NCBI RefSeq assembly: GCF_003797825.1 | Contig: NZ_RKME01000019.1 | Coordinates: 1-64,000, forward strand | Direction: 5' to 3' | From: Gordonia sp. OPL2 | Lineage (GTDB): Bacteria; Actinomycetota; Actinomycetes; Mycobacteriales; Mycobacteriaceae | Length of the DNA: 64,000 nucleotides | Shown: one piece after another, positions 35,037 to 41,764 of the stretch | Layout: every line of letters begins with the position of its first letter | How positions within the stretch are numbered: the first letter of the stretch is position 1 | Made by a program: the position numbers and the translations under genes | The notes under the pieces: model-generated | Told to the model about the DNA's origin: nothing | Seen by the model: only the letters and a program-made list of their open reading frames with translations | Database searches by the model: none

Positions 35037-35120
35037 GTGCCCGCGAATTCGCCGACCGTGCCCGGCTTTTCGCCGACCGTGCCCAGAATCTCGCCGACCG
35101 TGTCCAGAATTTCGTCGACC
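35037..35120 (+). repeat. Four exact-length 21-bp repeats, forward orientation
   Basis: Units start at 35037, 35058, 35079 and 35100, each 21 bases. Starts are GTGCCCGC, GTGCCCGG, GTGCCCAG and GTGTCCAG; ends are CGCCGACC or CGTCGACC. The unit is the same as in the array at 26105-26266, nearly 9 kb away. Confidence 0.88.
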
Positions 35121-35214
35121 GGGTCGAGAGTCACGCCCATCACTTGAACCCCGGGTCCACCGGACGTTCGCGCTGACCTCCGACGTCGCGGGACTGTCCC
35201 CACGGACGGGGTGC

Positions 35215-35256
35215 CTGGGCACGATCGGCGCGATTCTGGGCACGATCGGCGATCGA
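35215..35256 (-). repeat. 21-bp repeats, inverted orientation
   Basis: CTGGGCACGATCGGCG occurs at 35215 and again at 35236, 21 bases apart, as the reverse complement of the units at 35037-35120. Together the two arrays form an inverted repeat with a centre of about 95 bases. Confidence 0.8.
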
Positions 35257-35351
35257 CGGCGACGGCGACAGCGACGGCGGAGGCGGTACGGCACGGCGCA
35301 GGACGCGCAGCGCAGGACGGGCAGCACACGGCGAACCGCGCGGAGAGGACC

Positions 35352-36164
35352 TCAGACCTTGGTCGCGCCCATGTCGATCGAGAACTCCGCACCGGTGACG
35401 GCTTTGGCGCCATCGGAGGCGAGGTAGAGCACGGCGTCGGAGATCTCGTCCAGCGAGGCGACCGGGTGGTGATTCATCATCGACGTGAGATGCGGTCCGA
35501 CCCAGGGAATCCCGAAGATCCGATGGGCCTCGGTGTCGGCGACGCCCATCGGGGTGTCGACCGCGTAGGGGTGAACACTGTTGACCCGGATCCGGTGGTG
35601 CCCGAGCTCCTTGGCCGCGGACTGGGTGAGTCCGCGCAGCCCGAACTTCGACGCGGAGTAGGACGCCTGCAACGGCATCGCCTTCAGACCCGCCGACGAA
35701 CTGATGACCACGATGGATCCGCCGTTGCCCGCCTCGAGCATGGCCGGGATCGAGGCGCGCAGCGTCTTCCAGGTCCCGACGAGATTGATGTCGACGACAT
35801 CGGTGAACTGCTCTTCGGTCAGCTCCCACACCTTGCCCCAGGTGAGCAACCCCGCGTTGGCCACCACCACGTCGAGGCGACCGAACTGCTCGACACCGGC
35901 GGCCACCAGCTCCTCCTGGAATGCCAGATCGCGTGTATCCCCTTGCCGGGCAAGGATCTTTCCACCTGCTTCTTCGACGAGGCGGACGGTCTCGCGGAGG
36001 TCGTCGGGTGTGGCCGCCGGGTAGGTGGTGTGGTCGGCGACCTCATCGGCGATGTCCATACCGATGATGGCCGCGCCCTCGCGGGCGAACCGCACCGCGT
36101 GATTGCGTCCCTGTCCGCGGGCGATGCCCGTGATGTAGACGACCTTGCCGTCGAACTGCCCCAT
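35352..36164 (-). CDS. Mycofactocin-coupled short-chain dehydrogenase/reductase
   Basis: A protein of 270 residues. VVYITGIARGQGRNHAVRFA is the nucleotide-binding motif, DVVVANAGL follows, and the catalytic Ser, Tyr and Lys are in ISSSAGLKAMPLQASYSASK. GIARGQGRNHAV and the insert DEVADHTTYPAATPDDLRET are typical of the SDR subfamily (TIGR03971) that holds NAD(H) tightly and passes hydride to mycofactocin. Carveol dehydrogenase belongs to this group. The substrate is probably a secondary alcohol, possibly a steroid or terpenoid. It lies downstream of mftD on the same strand but has its own operator-bearing promoter region. Confidence 0.88.
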   Translation of the reverse strand: MGQFDGKVVYITGIARGQGRNHAVRFAREGAAIIGMDIADEVADHTTYPAATPDDLRETVRLVEEAGGKILARQGDTRDLAFQEELVAAGVEQFGRLDVVVANAGLLTWGKVWELTEEQFTDVVDINLVGTWKTLRASIPAMLEAGNGGSIVVISSSAGLKAMPLQASYSASKFGLRGLTQSAAKELGHHRIRVNSVHPYAVDTPMGVADTEAHRIFGIPWVGPHLTSMMNHHPVASLDEISDAVLYLASDGAKAVTGAEFSIDMGATKV

Positions 36165-36185
36165 CCGCCCGAGTCCTCATCTTCC

Positions 36186-36218
36186 GTGTTACATTTCGAA
36201 AAACTGTAACACGTTCTA
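36186..36218 (-). promoter_or_regulatory. KstR-type box within a larger inverted repeat, SDR promoter
   Basis: TGTAACACGTTCTA (36205-36218) fits the KstR consensus TnnAACnnGTTnnA at every fixed position. It overlaps a second inverted repeat, GTGTTACA (36186-36193) and TGTAACAC (36205-36212). On the minus strand TACAGT at 36203-36208 would be a suitable -10 element, so a bound repressor would cover the promoter of the SDR gene. Confidence 0.55.
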
Positions 36219-36252
36219 CTTTGCCTCGGGCGGACTGGGCAATCCGCACGGA

Positions 36253-37467
36253 TCAGGCGTGACCGAAGGACCGTTCGAAGTCCTCGGGGATGATCAGGTC
36301 GTCCCGCGACAGTTCGTGAACACTCTTGTGTCCCAAGCCCATCACGACACCGTCGAGACCCATGCGCAGGAGGTCGAGAACGTTCTCGACGCCGGCCTGT
36401 CCGTTGGCACCGAGGCCCCACAGGTAGGCACGGCCGACCATCACGGCGCGAGCACCGAGGGCCAGCGCCTTGGCCACGTCACTGCCGCGGCGGATACCGC
36501 CGTCGAGGAGGACGTCCACCTGCCCGCCGACCTGGTCCGCGATCGGCCCGAGCAGACGGATCGTCGCCGGCGTGCCGTCGAGATTGTTGCCGCCGTGGTT
36601 GGAGACCGAGATCGCGGAGGCGCCGATGTCGACGGCCCGCTTGGCATCGTCGAGGCGGGTGATGCCCTTGACCATGAACGGCCCGTCCCACTGCTCGCGC
36701 AGCCACTGGAGGTCCTCCCAGGTGGGCGGGGGTGTGTTCATCCACTGCCCGTAGGCTCCGAAGAACGTCGGACCCTGCTCACCCTTGGGTGTCAGGTTCG
36801 GCGCGGTGAGGTCCGGGATCTCGACCTTGCCGTCGCGAATCCAGTCGAGCGCATAGCGCGGCTTGACCGCGATCTCCGGCGCGAGTTTCAGCAGCGCCGG
36901 GATGTCGACCTTCTCCGGGATCTCCGGGCTTCCCCAGTCACGCCCGATGTTGAACACCCAGTCGGTGGTGACGATGAGCCCCTTCGCGCCGGCCTCCTTC
37001 GCGCGCTGCACGCGGGCCAGGATGTCGTCGCGGGTACCGAGCCAGTAGAGCTGGAAGAAGATCTTGTCGTTGACCGCCGTGACCTCTTCGATCGGGTGAG
37101 AGGCGAAGCTGGACAAGCCCATCGCGGTGCCGCGCGCTGCCGCGGCCCGGGCGACGGCGACCTCGCCGTCGGGGTCGACGGCCTGCACACCAGTCGGCGA
37201 GATCATCACCGGGAACGAGATCTCCTGGCCCATCACCGACGTCGACAGCTCGCGGTCGGGCTGGGCGCCGACCACGTGCGGGGCGAAACCGAGTTCGGAG
37301 AAGGCCTCGGTGTTGTCGCGCAGGGTGACCCCGGCCTGGGTACCGGCGACCAGCGATGAGTAGACGGATTTGGGCAACCGCTTCTTGGCGCGTCGCTGCG
37401 CCTCGTGGACGGTCTCGAACCAGGGATTGCGCGCCCACGGATTCTGTACCCACGGTTTCTTGGCCAT
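36253..37467 (-). CDS. mftD: Premycofactocin synthase MftD, FMN alpha-hydroxyacid dehydrogenase family
   Basis: A protein of 404 residues. The FMN-binding TIM barrel shows MISPTGVQAVDPDGEVAVAR, VKGITRLDDAKRAVDIG (Lys) and the catalytic SNHGGNNLDGT (His). DGGIRRGSDVAKALALGA and VMVGRAYLWGLG bind the phosphate. MftD oxidatively deaminates AHDP to premycofactocin, the redox-active dihydroxy/dione core. The C-terminal MGLGHKSVHELSRDDL matches the mycofactocin branch. It lies 89 bases after mftC, with a hairpin in between. Confidence 0.94.
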   Translation of the reverse strand: MAKKPWVQNPWARNPWFETVHEAQRRAKKRLPKSVYSSLVAGTQAGVTLRDNTEAFSELGFAPHVVGAQPDRELSTSVMGQEISFPVMISPTGVQAVDPDGEVAVARAAAARGTAMGLSSFASHPIEEVTAVNDKIFFQLYWLGTRDDILARVQRAKEAGAKGLIVTTDWVFNIGRDWGSPEIPEKVDIPALLKLAPEIAVKPRYALDWIRDGKVEIPDLTAPNLTPKGEQGPTFFGAYGQWMNTPPPTWEDLQWLREQWDGPFMVKGITRLDDAKRAVDIGASAISVSNHGGNNLDGTPATIRLLGPIADQVGGQVDVLLDGGIRRGSDVAKALALGARAVMVGRAYLWGLGANGQAGVENVLDLLRMGLDGVVMGLGHKSVHELSRDDLIIPEDFERSFGHA

Positions 37468-37510
37468 TGTGTTTCCTACCTGTTTTCTTCTTCCGGTGGC
37501 AGCACGGCAT

Positions 37511-37531
37511 CGCCCGGCCGCATGCCGGGCG
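37511..37531 (-). other. Hairpin between mftC and mftD
   Basis: Perfect 8-base arms CGCCCGGC and GCCGGGCG with a 5-base loop. It lies in the 89-base gap between mftC and mftD. There is no U-run, so partial termination, mRNA stabilisation or a processing site are all possible. Confidence 0.4.
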
Positions 37532-37556
37532 TCCGTGTCGCCGATAGATTTCTGTT

Positions 37557-38849
37557 CTAGGGGGTGAACCCGGCGAGCGGGTTCTCGTCACAGCTCTTCG
37601 ACGGCGGCGCGCCGACGGGCAACAGATCCCCGTCCGGCTGTCGCGTCATCAGAGTCAGTGGTGTGCCGCGCGAATGATCCTTGTTCGCAGTCGGTTTGGA
37701 ACGATCCCCGGCCAGCAGCTGCTCGCCGTAGCCCTGGACGCACTCCGGGTCGGGACCGGCCAGCGGCAGTCCGGTGAAGAACTTGGCGGCCATGCAGCCA
37801 CCGCGGCAGGCATCGAAATGCGCACACTTGGTGCACGCTCCGGCGTTCTGCGGTTCACGCAGTTCGGTGAATAGTTCCGAGCGCTGCCAGATCTCCTGGA
37901 AACCGCCGTCGGTGGTGATGTTGCCGGCGAGGAAGTTCTCGTGGATCGCGAACGGGCAGGCGTAGACGTCGCCGACCGGGTCGATCAGGCACACCACACG
38001 TCCGGCACCGCACAGGTTCAGACCCGGCAGCGCACCCGACCCGCCCGTCCCACCGAACGCCGACAGATGGAAGAACGAGTCACCTGTCAACACGTTGTCC
38101 CCGTGTGCGACAAGCCATTCATAGAGCGACCGCTGCTGCTCCGGCAGTGGGTGCAGGTCATCCCACACATCGGCGCCGCGGCCCGACGGACGCAGGCGGG
38201 TGATGCGCAGAGTCGCGTTGTACCGATCGGCTAGCGCCTTGAACTCGTCGAGCTGATCCACGTTCTGCCGGGTCATCACGACACTGATCTTGGCGTCGGC
38301 GAACCCCGCCTCGTGCAGGTTCTCCAACGCCCGCACGGCCATGTCGAACGATCCCGGACCGCGCACCGCATCGTTGACCTCGGCGGTGGCCCCGTCCAGC
38401 GAGATCTGCACGTCCACGTAGTCGGAGGCGGCCAGCCGGGCGGCGACCTTCTTGTCGATGCGCAGACCGTTGGTGGAGAACTTCACCCCCACCTGATGGC
38501 TGGTGGCGTAGTCGACCAGCTCCCAGAAATCGGAGCGGACCGTCGGCTCTCCGCCGCCGATGTTGACGTAGAAGACCTGCATCCGCTGCAGCTCGTCGAT
38601 GATCGCCTTGCACTGCTCGGTCGACAACTCGCGCGGATCACGCTTGCCCGACGACGACAGGCAGTGCACACATGCCAGGTTGCAGGCATAGGTCAGCTCC
38701 CAGGTCAGACAGATCGGCGCGTCCAGCCCCTTCTCGAACTGATCGACGAGTCGACCGACCTTCGGGGGCTGTGCGGCGGCCGGCGGCACTCCAGGCGGCT
38801 CCGCCCCGACGAGAGCGGTTGTGGTGGGCGGCATTTCGAGTGTGGTCAC
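37557..38849 (-). CDS. mftC: Mycofactocin radical SAM maturase MftC
   Basis: A protein of 430 residues from GTG 38849, preceded by AGAGGA. ELTYACNLACVHC gives the CxxxCxxC cluster at residues 56, 60 and 63 that binds the SAM-cleaving 4Fe-4S cluster. The SPASM domain near the C-terminus supplies further cysteines in LCGAGRVVC, VYACPF and CTKCAHFDACRGGC for two auxiliary clusters. MftC decarboxylates the C-terminal Tyr of MftA and then links Val to Tyr in a lactam. The tail of about 45 residues after the SPASM domain is hydrophilic and ends in NPLAGFTP. Confidence 0.95.
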   Translation of the reverse strand: MTTLEMPPTTTALVGAEPPGVPPAAAQPPKVGRLVDQFEKGLDAPICLTWELTYACNLACVHCLSSSGKRDPRELSTEQCKAIIDELQRMQVFYVNIGGGEPTVRSDFWELVDYATSHQVGVKFSTNGLRIDKKVAARLAASDYVDVQISLDGATAEVNDAVRGPGSFDMAVRALENLHEAGFADAKISVVMTRQNVDQLDEFKALADRYNATLRITRLRPSGRGADVWDDLHPLPEQQRSLYEWLVAHGDNVLTGDSFFHLSAFGGTGGSGALPGLNLCGAGRVVCLIDPVGDVYACPFAIHENFLAGNITTDGGFQEIWQRSELFTELREPQNAGACTKCAHFDACRGGCMAAKFFTGLPLAGPDPECVQGYGEQLLAGDRSKPTANKDHSRGTPLTLMTRQPDGDLLPVGAPPSKSCDENPLAGFTP

Positions 38850-38864
38850 GAGAAGAATCCTCTG

Positions 38865-38915
38865 GGCGTCGAGTCGAGAAGGGGGCGTCGAGTCGAGAAA
38901 GGCGTCGAGTCGAGA
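38865..38915. repeat. Three copies of a 15-bp repeat between mftB and mftC
   Basis: GGCGTCGAGTCGAGA occurs exactly at 38865, 38884 and 38901 and fills most of the 70-base gap between the mftB stop and mftC start. It does not remove the mftC ribosome binding site, which lies beyond it. Confidence 0.85.
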
Positions 38916-38919
38916 TGGG

Positions 38920-39270
38920 TCAGGCGGCGCGGCGGACGATCATGCCCGAGTCGGCGAGCGCACCGAGGGCCTGCACGTAGAGCGGGCGGTCGGCCTCGCC
39001 GACACCGGCGGCGAACAGTGCGTCCTCGGCAGTCGCATGATCGGCGAGGGAGCGCACGATCCCGACGACGGTCAGGTTCTTGAGGAACGAGAGCTTGCGC
39101 GTGCCGAAGTGATACAGGAGCGCGCCGAACGGCTCCGGACGCAATGCCACCTTCGGGTTGAGCGTCCACGCATCGTCGAGCGCGAAGCGGTCGCGGTCAG
39201 TGGTCGAGGGCCCGCCCCCGGCGGCCGCAGAGCGACCGCCGGAGACCGGAGTCGATGTCGGGGTCGACAT
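38920..39270 (-). CDS. mftB: Mycofactocin precursor chaperone MftB
   Basis: A protein of 116 residues with the PqqD-like fold that forms a RiPP recognition element: WTLNPKVALRPEPFGALLYH, then GTRKLSFLKNLTVVGIVRSL. It holds the leader of MftA and presents it to MftC. Its ATG overlaps the mftA stop codon by one base (TGATG), which couples their translation. An N-terminal low-complexity stretch of about 25 residues (Thr, Gly, Ala, Ser) precedes the conserved core. Confidence 0.94.
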   Translation of the reverse strand: MSTPTSTPVSGGRSAAAGGGPSTTDRDRFALDDAWTLNPKVALRPEPFGALLYHFGTRKLSFLKNLTVVGIVRSLADHATAEDALFAAGVGEADRPLYVQALGALADSGMIVRRAA

Positions 39271-39365
39271 CAGTAGACCCCGCACATCCCGTCGATCGAC
39301 ACCTCTTCGACGAGCGACTCGCCCACGAGTTCGGTGTCCTGCGACGTGGCTGACTGATCTGCCAT
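39270..39365 (-). CDS. mftA: Mycofactocin precursor peptide MftA
   Basis: A short gene of 31 codons plus stop. The peptide begins MADQSATSQDTELVGESL and ends IDGMCGVY, the invariant mycofactocin C-terminus. The final Val-Tyr pair becomes the redox cofactor after action of MftC, MftE and MftD. AGGTT lies upstream of the ATG at 39365, within a suitable distance. It is first in mftA-B-C-D and overlaps mftB by one base. Confidence 0.96.
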   Translation of the reverse strand: MADQSATSQDTELVGESLVEEVSIDGMCGVY

Positions 39366-39412
39366 GATCCAACCTCCATTTTCTGACGGTAGTGATGCGG
39401 ATCACCTGACAC

Positions 39413-39434
39413 TATAATGGCACTCGGTGCATTA
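39413..39434. promoter_or_regulatory. Overlapping divergent -10 elements and putative MftR operator
   Basis: TATAAT at 39413-39418 is a perfect -10 element for mftR on the plus strand. Read on the minus strand the same bases give ATTATA with TATAGT beside it, a -10 for mftA. An imperfect inverted repeat, TAATGGCAC and GTGCATTA (39415-39434), overlaps both. A repressor bound there would control both directions, as expected for MftR. Confidence 0.55.
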
Positions 39435-39476
39435 AAACCACCCCTGGCGAAAAACTGATCAAATGGACAGGTGACG

Positions 39477-40097
39477 ATGAGCACATCCGGCGCGAGACCG
39501 GCCCCCACACGCTCCGCGCAACCTGGGCGACGGCCGGTCACCTCGCGTGCCGAGATCAGTGCCGTGGCGATCGATCTGTTCACCTCTCGGGGATTCGAGG
39601 AGACCAGCGTCGACGACGTCGCGGACGCCGTCGGGATCGCCCGACGGACCCTGTTCCGCTACTACCCGTCGAAGAACGCGATCGCCTGGGGGGATTTCGA
39701 CTCGCACCTGGCCGAGATGCGGGCCCTGCTCGCCGACATCCCCGAGGACCTGCCCATCGCCGAGGCCCTCCGACAGGCGTTGATCTCGTTCAACGAGGTG
39801 CCCCGGACCGAACTCGCCGGCCACCGTCGTCGGATGTCACTCCTGCTGGGCGTACCTGCGCTCCAAGCCCATTCGATGCTGATGTATGCCGAGTGGCGGC
39901 AGGTGATCGCCGAGTTCTGCGCCCACCGGCTCGGCCTCACCGAGAACGACCACCTCCCCCAGACGATCGCCTGGCTGTGCCTGGGCACCGCCCTCGCCGC
40001 CTACGACCAGTGGCTGACCCATCCGGACACCGACCTCCAGGCCCTGATCGTCGCCGGCAGTCGTACCCTTGCACAGGGAGTGGATGCGCTGTCATGA
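39477..40097 (+). CDS. mftR: Mycofactocin-locus TetR-family regulator MftR
   Basis: A protein of 206 residues from ATG 39477; GTG two codons earlier is equally possible. The helix-turn-helix is clear: FEETSVDDVADAVGIARRTLFRYYPSKNA at about residues 39-67, written here only by its start FEETSVDDVADAVG and end LFRYYPSKNA. The C-terminal ligand domain matches the mycofactocin regulator group, which responds to acyl-CoA in mycobacteria. It is divergent from mftA with 111 bases between the starts. Confidence 0.88.
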   Translation: MSTSGARPAPTRSAQPGRRPVTSRAEISAVAIDLFTSRGFEETSVDDVADAVGIARRTLFRYYPSKNAIAWGDFDSHLAEMRALLADIPEDLPIAEALRQALISFNEVPRTELAGHRRRMSLLLGVPALQAHSMLMYAEWRQVIAEFCAHRLGLTENDHLPQTIAWLCLGTALAAYDQWLTHPDTDLQALIVAGSRTLAQGVDALS

Positions 40098-40123
40098 TCG
40101 GCGCAGCCTGGGGTAAACTCAAC

Positions 40124-40137
40124 TAGAACGTGTTCTA
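40124..40137 (+). promoter_or_regulatory. Perfect KstR-type operator upstream of kshB
   Basis: TAGAACGTGTTCTA fits TnnAACnnGTTnnA and has fully symmetric flanks (TAGAAC/GTTCTA). A likely -10 element TCTAAT (40134-40139) overlaps its right end. The site lies 69 bases before the kshB start. KstR represses cholesterol and steroid catabolism genes in mycobacteria and rhodococci, so control of kshB here is strongly expected. Confidence 0.82.
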
Positions 40138-40205
40138 ATTGTTGCCCTGAGCAGCCACGATGCGATGAGCATCGGATACGACGACGATCATCGAGAGGTG
40201 GCGAG

Positions 40206-41261
40206 ATGACCGAGCTGACCCCGCATGGCTCGCGGAGCGTGATCCTGACGGTGGCCGAGGTCATCGACGAGACCGCGGATGCCCGTTCGGTCGTGTTCGA
40301 GGTCCCCGACGTCCACCGGGAGTCCTTCACCGAGTACAAGCCCGGACAGTTCCTCACCCTACGGATTCCGAGTGAGCAGACCGGCTCGGTCGCGCGATGC
40401 TATTCGCTGGCGTCCTCCCCGCGGACCGACTCCCTGCCCAAGGTGACGGTCAAGCGCACCGCCGACGGGTACGGCTCCAACTGGGTCTGCGACAACCTCA
40501 CCAAGGGAACGCAGATCGAGGTGCTGCCACCGTCGGGGGTCTTCACGCCGAAGGAACTCGACACCAGGCTGTTGCTCATCGCGGCGGGCAGCGGTGTCAC
40601 ACCTGTGATGTCGATCCTCAAGGCGGCGCTGCACGCCGGTTCGGAGCCGATCACGTTCTTCTACGCCAACCGCGGCGTCGACGACGTGATCTTCGCCGAC
40701 GAACTGCGCGAACTGCAGCAGGCCCATGCCGATCGGCTGTCGGTGATCCACTGGCTGGAGTCGTTGCAGGGCCTACCGAACGATCAGGTACTGGCGACCA
40801 CCTTCCGCGCCCTCGCCGACCACACCGCGTATCTCTGCGGGCCCGGTCCGTTCATGGATGCTGTCCACAAAGGGCTTGCCGGAGCAGGATTTCCGCATCA
40901 CAACGTGCACACGGAGGTCTACAACTCGCTGTCCGGCGACCCCTTCGCCGACGTCGAACTCGACGAGGTCACCGAGGAGGAGGACGCCGAGTCCGCCACT
41001 GTCGAGGTCGACCTCGACGGCGAGACCCACAATCTCAAGTGGCCGCGGAAGCGCTCACTGATCGACATCATGCTCGCGGCCGGACTCGATGCGCCGTACT
41101 CGTGTCAGGAAGGTGAATGTGGTTCCTGTGCCTGCACCCTGACTGAGGGTACGGTCGAGATGGAGAACACGGGGGCGCTCGATCCCGAGGACATCGCCGA
41201 CGGCTACATCCTCGGTTGCCAGGCGCATCCCACATCGGATTCACTCCGGGTCGAGTTCTGA
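40206..41261 (+). CDS. kshB: 3-ketosteroid 9-alpha-hydroxylase, ferredoxin reductase component
   Basis: A protein of 351 residues. An FAD-binding domain has RCYSLASSP at residues 64-72. The NAD-binding domain has LLLIAAGSGVTPVMSIL and YLCGPGPFMDAV. The C-terminal plant-type 2Fe-2S domain has CQEGECGSC (CX4CX2C) and a final GCQ. It passes electrons from NADH to the Rieske oxygenase KshA, which opens ring B of 3-ketosteroids. The KstR-type box in the promoter supports KshB rather than the related phenylacetyl-CoA epoxidase reductase. kshA is not in the window. Confidence 0.88.
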   Translation: MTELTPHGSRSVILTVAEVIDETADARSVVFEVPDVHRESFTEYKPGQFLTLRIPSEQTGSVARCYSLASSPRTDSLPKVTVKRTADGYGSNWVCDNLTKGTQIEVLPPSGVFTPKELDTRLLLIAAGSGVTPVMSILKAALHAGSEPITFFYANRGVDDVIFADELRELQQAHADRLSVIHWLESLQGLPNDQVLATTFRALADHTAYLCGPGPFMDAVHKGLAGAGFPHHNVHTEVYNSLSGDPFADVELDEVTEEEDAESATVEVDLDGETHNLKWPRKRSLIDIMLAAGLDAPYSCQEGECGSCACTLTEGTVEMENTGALDPEDIADGYILGCQAHPTSDSLRVEF

Positions 41262-41298
41262 GACACCACGAGCCGGCTCACACGACGAAGGGCACCTC

Positions 41299-41673
41299 AT
41301 GACCCCCGACCGACTGGCACGTTCCCTTGCGGGCATGCTGTTGACCATCGGCACACTGCATTTCGTGGCGCCCAAGCCGTTCGACGAGATCATCCCGGAG
41401 GAGATCCCCGCCGATCCGCGTACCCTCACCTACGCCTCGGGTGTCGCCGAGGTCGCCATCGGCGCGGGCTTGCTGGCCCCGCGGACCCGCAAGCCCGCCG
41501 CAGCTCTCGCCGCCGCGCTCTTCATCGCGGTCTATCCGGCCAACATCAACATGGTCCGGCTCTGGAAGGACAAGCCGCTCGCCATGCGTGCCGTCGCGAT
41601 CGGCCGACTCCCCTTGCAGTTCCCGATGATCTGGGCCGCAGTCAAGGTGTTCCGCGGTACCCCGACCACGTAG
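41299..41673 (+). CDS. DoxX-like small membrane protein
   Basis: A protein of 124 residues with four hydrophobic segments. ARSLAGMLLTIGTLHFVAPK at the start and the later VAEVAIGAGLLAPRTR resemble the DoxX/SURF4-like family of unknown function. A good ribosome binding site (GAAGGG) precedes the ATG. It lies 37 bases after kshB and may be co-transcribed with it. Its role is unknown. Confidence 0.7.
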   Translation: MTPDRLARSLAGMLLTIGTLHFVAPKPFDEIIPEEIPADPRTLTYASGVAEVAIGAGLLAPRTRKPAAALAAALFIAVYPANINMVRLWKDKPLAMRAVAIGRLPLQFPMIWAAVKVFRGTPTT

Positions 41674-41711
41674 GTCGGGCACCGGGCCCGACACAGCCGG
41701 GTACCGGACAG

Positions 41712-41764
41712 CAGGGTCAGCGCAGCAGGGTCAGCGCTACAGGATCAGCGCGGCAGGATCAGCG
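41712..41764. repeat. 14-bp tandem repeat, four units, reaching into a gene end
   Basis: CAGGGTCAGCG or CAGGATCAGCG recurs at 41712, 41726, 41740 and 41754, exactly 14 bases apart. The last unit overlaps the stop codon of the AlkD-like gene (41759). Confidence 0.85.

Larger units (their letters stand above)
34963..35351. other. Second convergent intergenic region with 21-bp repeats
   Basis: Racemase-like gene (plus) and SDR gene (minus) converge here. About 390 bases hold two short opposed repeat arrays, and a GACGGCGACGGCGACAG-like low-complexity stretch near 35255-35285. No gene is supported. Confidence 0.7.
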
